In this document: positions 1 through 8,824 of the stretch, one piece after another
Layout: each line of letters starts with the position of its first letter
Numbering within the stretch: the stretch's first letter is position 1
Assembly (NCBI RefSeq): GCF_014279655.1
Contig: NZ_CP047946.1
Span: 2,046,001-2,110,000 of the forward strand
Length of the DNA stretch: 64,000 nucleotides
From: Synechococcus sp. ROS8604
GTDB lineage: Bacteria > Cyanobacteriota > Cyanobacteriia > PCC-6307 > Cyanobiaceae
Reading direction: 5' to 3'
Notes under the pieces: model-generated
Database searches by the model: none
Seen by the model: the letters and a program-made list of their open reading frames with translations, nothing else
Told to the model about the DNA's origin: nothing
Translations under genes and position numbers: made by a program

Positions 1-701
1 TGGGATTCATTCCCCCGTTTCTCAGTCTTGGTACACCCTTGATCTGGGCCTGCTTGAACCTTGATCAACTTCAAACCGGTTTACAACCAGAGCTGTTGCT
101 GTTGACCTTGCGCAGTCTTGGGCTCGCCCTTGCCGCGGCAGGTTTGGCCTTAGCAGCGGCCTTGCTCCTGGCGATCACAAAGCGCTGGACCACGGCCCCT
201 TGGCTGCACAGCCTGACCTTTCTCGCGGGGCTCGGGTATGCGATCCCAGGGGCCGTCCTCGCTCTGGCCCTCCTCCTCATCGGTGGGCCCTGGCAGCTCT
301 CACCCATCCTGCTGTTGCTTTGGGGCTACAGCGATCGCTTTCTTGCCGTTGCCAAAGGGGGACTTGATGCCGGATTGGAACGCATGTCACCCAGCCTGGA
401 CGAGGCAGCCACTGGCCTGGGCTGTCGCTGGCCAGATGTGCTTCGTCGCATTCACATTCCCCTGCTGCGGGGCCCGCTCGCGGTCGGTGCCCTGCTTGTC
501 TTTGTGGACACGGTGAAGGAACTTCCGCTGACCTTCGCGCTTCGTCCCTTTGATTTCGACACCCTTTCCGTGCGCGTTTTTCAATATGCGAGCGACGAGC
601 GGCTTGCGGCAGCGCTTTGGCCTGCCTTGATGATCCTTGGACTCGGCCTCATTGCTGCCGCGGCCCTGGTGCCAGGCCTCGACCACACAACTGAGACTTA
701 A
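1..701 (+). CDS. futB: Iron(III) ABC transporter permease, C-terminal part
   Basis: This is an inner-membrane permease of a binding-protein-dependent ABC importer, closest to the Fe(III) type (FutB/FbpB), which works with a periplasmic iron-binding protein and an ATPase. The frame is open to the left edge of the window, so only about the last 230 of the usual 500 or more residues are present. The EAA loop that contacts the ATPase reads DEAATGLGCRWPDVLRRIHI, and the following KELPLTFALRPFDFDT is typical of the iron branch. Several hydrophobic helices are visible. The gene converges on the next operon and overlaps its last gene by 4 bases. The family is clear; the exact substrate is inferred. 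Confidence 0.85.
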   Translation, partial: GFIPPFLSLGTPLIWACLNLDQLQTGLQPELLLLTLRSLGLALAAAGLALAAALLLAITKRWTTAPWLHSLTFLAGLGYAIPGAVLALALLLIGGPWQLSPILLLLWGYSDRFLAVAKGGLDAGLERMSPSLDEAATGLGCRWPDVLRRIHIPLLRGPLAVGALLVFVDTVKELPLTFALRPFDFDTLSVRVFQYASDERLAAALWPALMILGLGLIAAAALVPGLDHTTET

Positions 702-1729
702 GTCTTCGGCAAAGCAGGGCAACCAGAGCTCCGGCGAGGAGCCAACAGTCCCACCAAATTTCGCTGAATCAGACTGAAATTATCGTCACTGACGATCACG
801 AGAGTGCGACGCCCATCGTCAAGCTTTGGCCCCCAAGCCAGACCCTCCCAATTTTCGCGAGGCAGATCCTCACCCCTGAAATCCCAGCCCGTGATGGGCT
901 GCAAAGCCAGCTGAGACTTGCGTTTAGGCCAAGAGAACAACTGGAGCCTGGAGGTCCATTGAAGGGGGCGATGACGACGAATCAGTGCCAACAGGCCAGG
1001 GGGGCCTTCCAAGGCAAGAAGTTCGGACAGTCCAACGGTTTCTTCTGAATCGGTTTCTTCTGGTTCTGAGTCGCTGGAATCGAGAGGCAAGCGACCACGC
1101 TCTTCCATGACACCTTCCCGGTCCAAATGCGCTAAACGCACGCCATCCCTATCGCCGGCAGCGAGATCCTGAATCAACGGAGCCTCCGCTGCGATCAAGA
1201 GTCCACCATCGATGGAGCGCGTCAAAGACTCTGGCCCTTGATTCACCGCGAGTCCCTGACCAGGAAGAGCCATCCATGCAGGTGGCAGAGCCTTGGTCTC
1301 CAACAACCAGCCATTGCGAAGCGAAAAACGCTGAAGACGCGCCTGATGCCCTGCTTGACGACGCCCCTCGCTCACAATCCAAGCCCCGTGATCGCCCGTC
1401 AGCACCAAACCCTCTGCATCTAACGAGGGAGGGAGGGGGGTTCCACTTTGATCACGCAAAACCAAGCGGGGACCAACCTGCAGTTGACCTCCTGTTCGTA
1501 AGGCTTTTGCAAGCGGGCCCACCGGGAGCACATATCCCCATGACGCATCACTCAGCAACCAAAGTCGATCATCCGATGCTTGGTAAGCCGCTGCGGAAAA
1601 CCCTCCAAGGGACAGCCCGTTATCGGCCCGTTTTGGCAGTTCCCAAAGACGGATCAAAGCCCAACCAGCATCAAGCGGACAGGGCAACGCCTCCCAGCGA
1701 ATCGGCAATTCAGGGAGAGGCCACACCAT
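698..1729 (-). CDS. Phytase-like (esterase-like) domain protein
   Basis: This 343-residue protein resembles the esterase-like activity of phytase family (PF13449-type beta-propeller). The best marker is the C-terminal block NWEGLAWGPKLDDGRRTLVI followed by SDDNF, the usual end of that domain. An acidic, low-complexity stretch (SDSEPEETDSEET) lies near residue 215. The start ATG shares one base with the stop of the upstream gene (TGATG), so translation is probably coupled. It is the last gene of a five-gene overlapping operon. The true substrate cannot be told from sequence; phosphate ester cleavage is only a family-level guess. Confidence 0.75.
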   Translation of the reverse strand: MVWPLPELPIRWEALPCPLDAGWALIRLWELPKRADNGLSLGGFSAAAYQASDDRLWLLSDASWGYVLPVGPLAKALRTGGQLQVGPRLVLRDQSGTPLPPSLDAEGLVLTGDHGAWIVSEGRRQAGHQARLQRFSLRNGWLLETKALPPAWMALPGQGLAVNQGPESLTRSIDGGLLIAAEAPLIQDLAAGDRDGVRLAHLDREGVMEERGRLPLDSSDSEPEETDSEETVGLSELLALEGPPGLLALIRRHRPLQWTSRLQLFSWPKRKSQLALQPITGWDFRGEDLPRENWEGLAWGPKLDDGRRTLVIVSDDNFSLIQRNLVGLLAPRRSSGCPALPKT

Positions 1730-2676
1730 CAGAACAGCTGATTAAACGCGAACCTTGCCGTGATCCAGGCATCACCCTTCACAGCAGCAGCAGCGATCAG
1801 ATCCGCCAAGGTGACGAGCAATCGGTAACTAAGGGCCACGGCAAGCAGGGAAGCCTCCGGCACCATCGTGCCCATACGAATTAACAGAACCACCTCAAAC
1901 ACCCCCAACCCACCTGGAGCAGCAGGAACGACCAGACCTGCCGTCCAGGCAAGGGCAAAGGCCGCAAGCCAAAGGCCTAGGGGCTGCCCAGACACGAGTC
2001 CGAACGTTTGCAAGCAGCACCAAAACCCAGCAAATCGACAGAGAACAAACAGCAGTTCGGAGACGAGGGGCCACCAGGGGTACGACGCTCGACCAGTGCC
2101 CAGATCCTCATCCTCAATGGAGGTCATCCCCCCCGGATCCACGCGATTGAGCTGACGCAACTTGCTGGTCTCCAACCGACGCAACAAAGGCTCCCGCCAA
2201 CGGGGCAGCAGCAGCAGAGAAGGAAGAACGCAGAGCAACGCCAAACCGTTTTGAAACCCACCGAACGGCACCCAAAGCAACGCAGCAACGGCCATCACCA
2301 TGGGCTCCATCAACACTGAAACCAAAGCCTTGCCGCCACCAAGATCAGGCCGGAGAGCACGAAAACGATCGAGGAAATGCCAGACGCCACCAGGCAAATA
2401 TTTAAGCAAGTTGCTTCGGAGATAGAGCGGCACCAAGGCCAAGCGCTCCGGCTGATGTCCGAGCCAAATCACCAAGACCTTCCAAGCCAGGGCATTGACG
2501 ACCAAGCTGAGCCAACTCAAACCAAGCCCTAACAACAACCACCACCATCCCTGTCGGCTGATGGTGAGGGCACGCAATCCTGTGGCATGGCTCGCCAACG
2601 CCACGCCCACAAAAACGAGGGTCAGCAGGGTGATCCAAAGACGTAAACCACCTGGCAAAGAAAGCCGTTTCAACAC
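1729..2676 (-). CDS. Lysylphosphatidylglycerol synthase TM region / UPF0104-like membrane protein
   Basis: This 315-residue integral membrane protein has about eight hydrophobic segments. The pattern YLRSNLLKYLPGGVWHFLDR near residue 88 and the C-terminal AAPGGLGVFEVVLLIRMG match the UPF0104/LPG-synthase transmembrane family (flippase-like and glycosyltransferase-associated proteins). It has no soluble synthase domain, so it is not a full MprF. It overlaps the upstream larC gene by 7 bases and the downstream gene by one, which supports a single transcript. The substrate is unknown. Confidence 0.8.
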   Translation of the reverse strand: MLKRLSLPGGLRLWITLLTLVFVGVALASHATGLRALTISRQGWWWLLLGLGLSWLSLVVNALAWKVLVIWLGHQPERLALVPLYLRSNLLKYLPGGVWHFLDRFRALRPDLGGGKALVSVLMEPMVMAVAALLWVPFGGFQNGLALLCVLPSLLLLPRWREPLLRRLETSKLRQLNRVDPGGMTSIEDEDLGTGRASYPWWPLVSELLFVLCRFAGFWCCLQTFGLVSGQPLGLWLAAFALAWTAGLVVPAAPGGLGVFEVVLLIRMGTMVPEASLLAVALSYRLLVTLADLIAAAAVKGDAWITARFAFNQLF

Positions 2677-3881
2677 TGCCAGTCCTCCTCGGGCACAAAA
2701 GCAAGCGTCTCGCGAGAAAGGCGCTCACGAAGCTCCATCACGGTGAGACCCGCCTCAGCAGAGACGCGCTGGAGCTCATCTTGCTCCCACTTCAAGGTGA
2801 AGGTCCCATCTGGACGGCGCGTCTGCTTAGCGCGAATCATCCCCCAAGGGGTGGTGCTTGTCCCACAACGACGGGGCAACACCCAGCGCCCCTGTTCTCG
2901 CTCCCTTAAGCCGATGGTTGGACTATGGCGCCACCACACCTGCCGCAAGGCCGCTGCCTGATTTGGTGTTGTTAGGGCCATCACAGCAGTACCCGGCCTT
3001 TGCTTTTTCATCAACACGGCTCCTTGAGCAACGTCCAATGCACCAGCCAAACGCAAGTGCTGAGCCAGGCTTGCCAACTCTTCGGCCGTGGCATCGTCAA
3101 TCCAAGCCTCCTGCACCACAAGCTCCTGCCAACCAGGCTCTGTTCTGGTCGCATCACGAATGCGCATCATGCGCAGCAGGTTGGGACGGTCCAAAGACCG
3201 ATGGCCGAGGCCAATGCCAACGGCTTCAACCTCCATCCTGGAGGGACGATGAAAGTGATCTGCCAACGCCGCCATCAAGGCCAGACCGGTGGGCGTGGTG
3301 AGCTCAGCCGCAGGAAAATTTTCCCCCGTGAGGAGCGGCAGCTGATGGCGCTTTGCCAATTCGAGAACCGCTGGCACTGGAACAGGCAACACCCCGTGGG
3401 CCGTCGTCACGCGTCCATGGCCTGCTGGGGGTGCTGTGCAATAAATCAAACCCGGGGAAAGGTGCTCAATTCCAGCGCAGACGCCGATCACATCCACCAA
3501 GCTGTCGATGGCCCCGATCTCATGGAAATGAACCTGATCAGGAGCACAGCCGTGCACCGTGGCTTCCGCATCAGCCAGGGCCTGAAACACCTGCAAAACC
3601 TTGGCCTTTAGGGAAGGTGACAGCGAAGCGTCCGAGATCAACAGGCTTAAATCTGACCAGCGACGATGGGGTGGATTGGATTCCTCGCTCCTCACCGTGA
3701 GCCGAAGACCACGCAAGCCACCACTCTTCGCTTCCTCCACGTTGAGTGCATAGGCCTTTGCGAGGCCAAGCGCCTGCAAGGGCTGATGCACAACCGACTC
3801 CGGCACTCCTAAATCCAGGAGTGCCGACAACAACATGTCCCCGGCAAGCCCCGTTGGACAATCAATGACCAGCGCACTCAT
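2670..3881 (-). CDS. larC: Nickel-pincer cofactor biosynthesis protein LarC (DUF111)
   Basis: LarC inserts nickel into the pincer nucleotide cofactor of lactate racemase-type enzymes. The 403 residues have the usual family length. Diagnostic blocks are the N-terminal DCPTGLAGDMLLSALLDLGV, then HFHEIGAIDSLVDVIGVCAG near residue 120, and a C-terminal LREREQGRWVLPRR region. No larA, larB or larE lies in this window, as is common in cyanobacteria that keep larC for an unknown partner. It overlaps both operon neighbours by 4 to 7 bases. Confidence 0.92.
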   Translation of the reverse strand: MSALVIDCPTGLAGDMLLSALLDLGVPESVVHQPLQALGLAKAYALNVEEAKSGGLRGLRLTVRSEESNPPHRRWSDLSLLISDASLSPSLKAKVLQVFQALADAEATVHGCAPDQVHFHEIGAIDSLVDVIGVCAGIEHLSPGLIYCTAPPAGHGRVTTAHGVLPVPVPAVLELAKRHQLPLLTGENFPAAELTTPTGLALMAALADHFHRPSRMEVEAVGIGLGHRSLDRPNLLRMMRIRDATRTEPGWQELVVQEAWIDDATAEELASLAQHLRLAGALDVAQGAVLMKKQRPGTAVMALTTPNQAAALRQVWWRHSPTIGLREREQGRWVLPRRCGTSTTPWGMIRAKQTRRPDGTFTLKWEQDELQRVSAEAGLTVMELRERLSRETLAFVPEEDWQC

Positions 3882-4516
3882 GCTGGCTCTGGTGGCATAC
3901 CGTCCAGCAACCTGTCGGCGATTGATTCAATCTCAGTGCGCCGCGAACGCAGAAGCTGCTCCACCTCCCGACGGGCCCGTCGTTGCTCGCGCTGAGCCGT
4001 GTCGACATCTTGTCCTGACACGCCCCAGATGCGTCCCAATAAAGCCCTGTCATCTTCACCGCCTTGAGGGGGGCCCTCGAGCAATGTCTCTGCAGCCATC
4101 CCGGCCTGAAGGACGCGGCTCCAGCGACGCAAGTCTTCCAGAGACAACCGGGCCCGATCGGGCAGTGCAAATTCAGTGACACCGTTGCAGCGCAACCCCG
4201 CCTTCAGGCAGCCACGGGTTCCGACAAGAACCCTCTTGACCTCAAGATTTTCCTCTTGAGCCACCAACCAGTGACCTGCCTCGTGAAACGCGACTCTGCG
4301 CAATCTGTTGCGTCCCCCGGGCAGGGATTCCGCCAACAGGTGACCTCCCATCCCATTCAACTGAGCGGCATCCACGGTGAGGCCCAATAGGGCCCCTCCC
4401 AAGCCGAGAGCAATCCAAGCCGGCGACAGTCCGATCAACGGTCCGAACACAGCCAACCCTGTGGCACTGGCCACCGCGATACCGGCCGTGGTGTTGAAGG
4501 TGGGGGAAGAGGGCAT
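3878..4516 (-). CDS. FtsH-like (M41) metallopeptidase domain protein lacking the AAA ATPase
   Basis: Residues 1 to 50 form two hydrophobic helices. A peptidase-M41-like domain follows, with the zinc motif HEAGHWLVAQ near residue 78. A later AGMAAETLLEGPPQGGEDDR corresponds to the GGRAAEE...ND segment that supplies the third metal ligand in FtsH. At 212 residues it is far shorter than FtsH (about 620) and has no Walker A or B motifs, so the AAA module is absent. The active-site residues look intact, so it may be an ATP-independent membrane peptidase or a pseudo-FtsH partner. It is the second gene of the overlapping operon. Confidence 0.8.
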   Translation of the reverse strand: MPSSPTFNTTAGIAVASATGLAVFGPLIGLSPAWIALGLGGALLGLTVDAAQLNGMGGHLLAESLPGGRNRLRRVAFHEAGHWLVAQEENLEVKRVLVGTRGCLKAGLRCNGVTEFALPDRARLSLEDLRRWSRVLQAGMAAETLLEGPPQGGEDDRALLGRIWGVSGQDVDTAQREQRRARREVEQLLRSRRTEIESIADRLLDGMPPEPA

Positions 4517-5172
4517 CAGGTCTTGGCAGGTCGGGAACGAGCACCTCCCTTACGGGATCCCTCCCGTCCTTTTCCGCCTCGCGTCGGCATCGGTGCAATC
4601 ACTTCCACAGCCTCTACGGCGAGGAGCTGTCCTTGACGGCGCACATCCAAGCTGACGAAATGTCTTAGGAGCTCGAGGGGCAGCTCTCCAGTGAGCTGAA
4701 CTTTGAACGGCAACGGGCGGAATCCGTCAGCGCGAGGCAGCTGCCGCACCTTGACCACAAGCTGATTGGCTTCTGGCTTGGTGAAAATCAATTCGCCGCG
4801 AATCGAGAAAAAATCGTCGCCTTCGGGCAGTTGATCCAACGCGTCCTGGGCCTCGGAGGCCTCGGCATCCGGGGTTTCCGCTGTCGCCAGCGTGCTTGGC
4901 TCCCAAATTCCTGCGATTTGAAGATGCAGCTGCTCAGACTCACGGCAGCGGGGGTACACCACCCAAAGGTGGGGCGTTTTCATGTCGAGATGACGACGCA
5001 TAAGGGTCAGCATCCTGCCAAGAACGACAGTCTCTAATTCATTGCCATCGGAATCAATCAAGACTCCCCGGGTCAATTGATCCTCGGATTCCGGTCGGTA
5101 GATACCCCTAACAACACCGATCGCCCGGTACTGGAGGGGTTCTGTAACCGGGGAAATCGGATGGTCGCGCAT
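4516..5172 (-). CDS. Conserved cyanobacterial protein of unknown function
   Basis: I do not recognise a named family in this 218-residue protein. Residues 12 to 180 look like a compact, mostly beta domain (QYRAIGVVRGIYRPESEDQL at the start, PLPFKVQLTGELPLELLRHF near 155). The C-terminus is a basic, glycine-rich tail (TRGGKGREGSRKGGARSR) that could bind nucleic acid. It is the first gene of the five-gene minus-strand operon and touches the next gene by one base. The promoter should lie in the divergent gap 5173-5304. Confidence 0.7.
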   Translation of the reverse strand: MRDHPISPVTEPLQYRAIGVVRGIYRPESEDQLTRGVLIDSDGNELETVVLGRMLTLMRRHLDMKTPHLWVVYPRCRESEQLHLQIAGIWEPSTLATAETPDAEASEAQDALDQLPEGDDFFSIRGELIFTKPEANQLVVKVRQLPRADGFRPLPFKVQLTGELPLELLRHFVSLDVRRQGQLLAVEAVEVIAPMPTRGGKGREGSRKGGARSRPAKT

Positions 5173-5304
5173 TGCTGTCAGTGGCTTCCATTTGCCTGCA
5201 GTGACTCTAGCCAGCTCGAGGGATTCGATTCAGAGTGGTCCCAGCACTCCCCATGCAGATTGGCCGGCGCTAACCGACAACAGGCGGTTCGAAATCGATG
5301 GTTG

Positions 5305-6057
5305 ATGGGGTTGGGACTTCCTTTGGCCCTGATCACAGGCTGGTTTGTAGCCCAGTCACTCAATCAAAATCCAACGGGGAACCAGCAGACGAAGGCGCCA
5401 AAAGCCAAGGCGCGAAAAGACAAGGCGCCGCAGGCCCTGGAGCCAGAGCAAAGGCTGGAGCGACTCGCCCTCTCCCATCCACGCGATTGGCGTTGGCGCT
5501 TGCTCCTGGCCCAAAGGAAGCTCCAAGGAGGGGATCGCGATGGCGCAAGGCGCGAGCTCATCACCCTTCAAGCCCTGTGGCCCAATCGGCCAGAGGTCCA
5601 AAACCTCCAACTGCTGTTGGAGGTGGGAACAAAGCGTCAGGCCGCCGCGTTGAAACAGACAAGCGATCGTTTCCAGCAAACCCCCAAAGGTCAAAGACTC
5701 TTGCTTGGATTGCGCCTGGCGGATCTGCAACGTCTCTCCGGACAAGACGAGGCAGCCATGGCCACCTATCGCCTGATCGCCACAGAGTCTCCCAAGAGCA
5801 TGCAGCCTTTGCTTGCCCTCGCCCTTCTCCATCGAGACAAGGGACAGAATCAGCAATCGCAACAGGTCCTGCTCAGTGCCCGAAACAGACTGTCTGGCAG
5901 CGAAGAGAACAAGCAAACCATCGATCAGTTAGCCGTGCGCTGGCAACTTGATTCCTTCCGAAACAGTGAGGACAGCACGGCAAAACATCGTGCAAGCGTG
6001 CTGCCCCCAACCACCTCTCCGACTAAGGCGCGGGCTGGGACGACTCCAGAGCCCTAA
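5305..6057 (+). CDS. Membrane-anchored TPR-like protein
   Basis: The likely start at 5305 begins with a transmembrane anchor (MGLGLPLALITGWFVAQS). A basic low-complexity linker follows, and then a helical-repeat region (residues 50 to 210) with TPR-like spacing, e.g. ALSHPRDWRWRLLLAQRKLQ and LLALALLHRDKGQNQQSQ. The frame stays open upstream to a TTG at 5077 and an ATG at 5161. Those starts would run into the divergent gene, so I prefer 5305. It is probably a scaffold facing one side of the inner membrane; no specific role can be assigned. Its 3' end overlaps the convergent gene by 35 bases. Confidence 0.65.
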   Translation: MGLGLPLALITGWFVAQSLNQNPTGNQQTKAPKAKARKDKAPQALEPEQRLERLALSHPRDWRWRLLLAQRKLQGGDRDGARRELITLQALWPNRPEVQNLQLLLEVGTKRQAAALKQTSDRFQQTPKGQRLLLGLRLADLQRLSGQDEAAMATYRLIATESPKSMQPLLALALLHRDKGQNQQSQQVLLSARNRLSGSEENKQTIDQLAVRWQLDSFRNSEDSTAKHRASVLPPTTSPTKARAGTTPEP

Positions 6058-6328
6058 GAGCCGCATCAATGGCATCGGCAGGCGGTGTGGCGTCATTCAT
6101 GGCATTCGCCCTGCGCAACCGATTCATCAATTCCATGGGGTTGGTGGCATCAAGCACCGACTCCTGGTTTTTCTGGCCGGGCACGGTCTGGAACACGTCA
6201 CGCTGCTGGGGAGACTGATAGCCGCTACTCATCGGGCTTTCCTGAGCCAAACCGTCCACGCAAGTGACCAGCGAAATCGCACTGATGAGCCCAAGCAGAT
6301 GGGGTCGGAACGGGGTTAGCGATGGCAC
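6023..6328 (-). CDS. Small exported protein of unknown function
   Basis: This 101-residue protein has an N-terminal signal peptide (HLLGLISAISLVTCVDGLAQ) and a polar, probably disordered body. Its C-terminus contains a short helix (NPMELMNRLRRANAMNDATP). I see no catalytic motif. It converges on the TPR-like gene with a 35-base tail overlap, which makes one of the two 3' ends slightly suspect, although both frames look coding. Confidence 0.6.
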   Translation of the reverse strand: MPSLTPFRPHLLGLISAISLVTCVDGLAQESPMSSGYQSPQQRDVFQTVPGQKNQESVLDATNPMELMNRLRRANAMNDATPPADAIDAALRALESSQPAP

Positions 6329-6388
6329 GTTCTCAACTCCCAGATAACGGCCTGATGCTAAGGGTCACCATCAGAAGCCGCATCATCC

Positions 6389-7213
6389 GTGCAAATCGCC
6401 AGCTGGAATGTCAATTCCGTGCGAACCCGACTGGATCATGTTCTGAATTGGCTTGAGCGCTCGGAAGCAGACCTGCTGGCATTGCAGGAAACCAAGGTGG
6501 ATGATCCTCAATTCCCGCTAGGGCCTTTTCTCGAGAGGGGCTATCAAGTTCAAATTCATGGACAGAAGGCCTACAACGGCGTTGCGCTGATCAGTCGCAC
6601 CCCTCTGGACGATGTGCGCATGGGCTTCAGCGCAGAACTTGTGGACGACAGCGAAGCCGAGGAACTTGGTGCTCAAAAACGCGTGATCAGCGCTCTGATC
6701 GATGGCGTTCGCGTGGTGAATTTGTACGTCCCAAATGGATCGAGTCTCAAATCGGACAAATACAGCTACAAACTCACCTGGCTGTCCTGTCTGGAGCGCT
6801 ACCTAAAGGCCATCCAAACCAGAGATGAACCGCTCTGCGTGGTGGGAGATTTCAACATCGGGCTTGAAGCACGAGATCTCCCTGATCCCGATCGCTTATC
6901 CGGGGGGATCATGGCCTCCGATCGCGAACGCAACGCGTTACATGCAGCCTTAGGCCCCGATCTCCATGACGCCTTTCGTCTGTTTGAGCCGAACAGCGGC
7001 CATTGGAGCTGGTGGGATTACCGCAGTGGTGCTTGGGACCGAGACCGTGGCTGGCGAATCGATCACGTCTATCTCGATGAAACCCTTCGGGACGTCGCAC
7101 GAAGCTGTTCGATCGATAAGCAAGAACGCGGACGGCTCCAACCCAGCGACCATGCACCTGTGATTGTTGACCTGGCCTGGGACTTGGAGGACGACGAAGA
7201 GGTTGAGGACTGA
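6389..7213 (+). CDS. xth: Exodeoxyribonuclease III (AP endonuclease)
   Basis: This is a DNA repair nuclease of the EEP fold that cuts at abasic sites and trims 3' ends. The 274-residue product has the family motifs in order: IASWNVNSVRTRL at the N-terminus, LALQETKVDDPQFP (metal-binding Glu), VVGDFNIGLEARDL, GHWSWWDYRSGAWDRDRGWR and the final PSDHAPVIVDL (catalytic Asp-His). The start is GTG. It ends 2 bases from the convergent glcD. Confidence 0.93.
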   Translation: MQIASWNVNSVRTRLDHVLNWLERSEADLLALQETKVDDPQFPLGPFLERGYQVQIHGQKAYNGVALISRTPLDDVRMGFSAELVDDSEAEELGAQKRVISALIDGVRVVNLYVPNGSSLKSDKYSYKLTWLSCLERYLKAIQTRDEPLCVVGDFNIGLEARDLPDPDRLSGGIMASDRERNALHAALGPDLHDAFRLFEPNSGHWSWWDYRSGAWDRDRGWRIDHVYLDETLRDVARSCSIDKQERGRLQPSDHAPVIVDLAWDLEDDEEVED

Positions 7214-7215
7214 TT

Positions 7216-8733
7216 TCAGTAGACAATGGCTTCTTCAGGAAGCGATCGTCCTTCTGTCTGCAATTGCACGGACCGTCGCATCGACTCGCCACAGGTCTGT
7301 GGAGTCGGAAAAATTTTTCCGGGATTGGCACGGCCAAGCGGATCAAAAGCCAGCCGAACCCATTGCATGCTGTCCAGGTCTTCAGCGCTGAACATTTGGT
7401 CGAGAAAGCAGCGTTTATCGCTGCCAACGCCGTGCTCACCACTGATGCTGCCGCCGACCTCCAGGCAAAGGTTCATGATCGCGCCTCCAAGTGCTTTCAC
7501 CCGTTCATTCACACCCTGCTCTGAAGCCCGATACAAGATCAGCGGATGCAGGTTGCCATCACCGGCATGAAACACATTCGCCACCACCAATCCGTGCTCC
7601 GCACTGAGCTGATCAATGGCCTTGAGAACCCTCGGCAGAGCCGTACGCGGGACCACACCGTCCTGGAGGTAATAGCTAGGGCATTGCCTGCCAAGCGCTG
7701 AAATAGCACTTTTACGCCCTTTCCATAGACGGGCCCGATCCTCTTCACTCCAGGCTTCCCGAATAGCGCCGGCCCCAGCCTCTCGACAAAGGGCTGTGGT
7801 GACCGTGACAGCTTGCTTGACCTCTGGTTCCTGGCCGTCCAGCTCAATCAATAAAACCGCTCCAGCCTCCGGCGGATACTCCTCTTCTCCAAACGCTTCA
7901 TTTACCGCCTTGATGCAGGTCTGGTCCATGATTTCCAACCCAGCCGGCAACACCCCAGCGCGCGTGATCAAGCGCACAGCCTCTCCAGCCGCCTGCATGG
8001 AAGAGAAATCTGCGAGCAACACCGCTACAGCATCCGGAGCATGCAGCAAGCGAAGCGTGATCGCCGTAGCAATTCCAAGCGTGCCCTCACTCCCAATAAA
8101 CACGCCCCGCAGATCCAGTTCAGCCGCATCGCACAACGCGCTGCCAAGGCGTGTGGGTGTGCCATCCGGCAGCACAACATCCAAGGCGAGCACATGGTTG
8201 CTGGTGACGCCGTACTTCAAGCAATGCACGCCACCAGAATTTTCGGCCACATTGCCGCCGATGCTGCACACCACCTGACTGGAGGGATCTGGCGCGTAAT
8301 AAAAGCCATCACCAACAACCGCACGACTCACCCAACTGTTGATCACACCGGGCTCCACCGTGATCGTCTGATTGTCGAGATCAATGTCGAGAATGCGGCG
8401 CATCCGACTGGTCACTACCAGAAGCGCTTCCTGCTCAACCAGCGCACCACCTGAAAGCCCAGTGCCGCTCCCTCGAGCCACAAAAGGAATGCCATGGCGA
8501 TGGCAACACACCAAGATTTTGGCCACCTGATCGGCCGTTTCTGGCAAGACCGCAAGCCTCGGCATGTGCCGATCCATGGTGAGACCGTCACAGTCGTAAG
8601 ACAACAATTCCTGGCGCCTTGCGACGACTGATTTCGAAGGAAGGAACCCTCTCAACTCCCGCTCAAGCGCTGGCCAGTCGTAATTCACGGATGACGTGCC
8701 GAACTTGAGCAACCTAGGCATCTTTGTCATCAA
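7216..8733 (-). CDS. glcD: Glycolate dehydrogenase FAD subunit GlcD
   Basis: This FAD-linked oxidase turns photorespiratory glycolate into glyoxylate in the cyanobacterial 2-phosphoglycolate pathway. The 505 residues hold a PP-loop FAD-binding domain (PFVARGSGTGLSGGALV near residue 85, VCSIGGNVAENSGGVHCLKY near 155). The FAD-oxidase C-terminal domain has FHAGDGNLHPLILY near residue 390 and GSISGEHGVGSDK near 435. There is no Fe-S GlcF gene next to it. The start could be the first or second Met (MMTKMPRL). Confidence 0.92.
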   Translation of the reverse strand: MMTKMPRLLKFGTSSVNYDWPALERELRGFLPSKSVVARRQELLSYDCDGLTMDRHMPRLAVLPETADQVAKILVCCHRHGIPFVARGSGTGLSGGALVEQEALLVVTSRMRRILDIDLDNQTITVEPGVINSWVSRAVVGDGFYYAPDPSSQVVCSIGGNVAENSGGVHCLKYGVTSNHVLALDVVLPDGTPTRLGSALCDAAELDLRGVFIGSEGTLGIATAITLRLLHAPDAVAVLLADFSSMQAAGEAVRLITRAGVLPAGLEIMDQTCIKAVNEAFGEEEYPPEAGAVLLIELDGQEPEVKQAVTVTTALCREAGAGAIREAWSEEDRARLWKGRKSAISALGRQCPSYYLQDGVVPRTALPRVLKAIDQLSAEHGLVVANVFHAGDGNLHPLILYRASEQGVNERVKALGGAIMNLCLEVGGSISGEHGVGSDKRCFLDQMFSAEDLDSMQWVRLAFDPLGRANPGKIFPTPQTCGESMRRSVQLQTEGRSLPEEAIVY

Positions 8734-8824
8734 TTTTTAGGCTTCAACTACAGAAAAAACACATTGGGCCAATCTTGGGTCAAGATGTTGCACGGTTTGC
8801 AATTGCCCTTTGGCTCCCGTCCCC

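Noticed and set aside
5077-5304. N-terminal extension of the TPR-like protein
   Set aside because: It overlaps the divergent gene, and its Cys/Ser-rich residues do not look like a protein domain. The transmembrane anchor begins at 5305.
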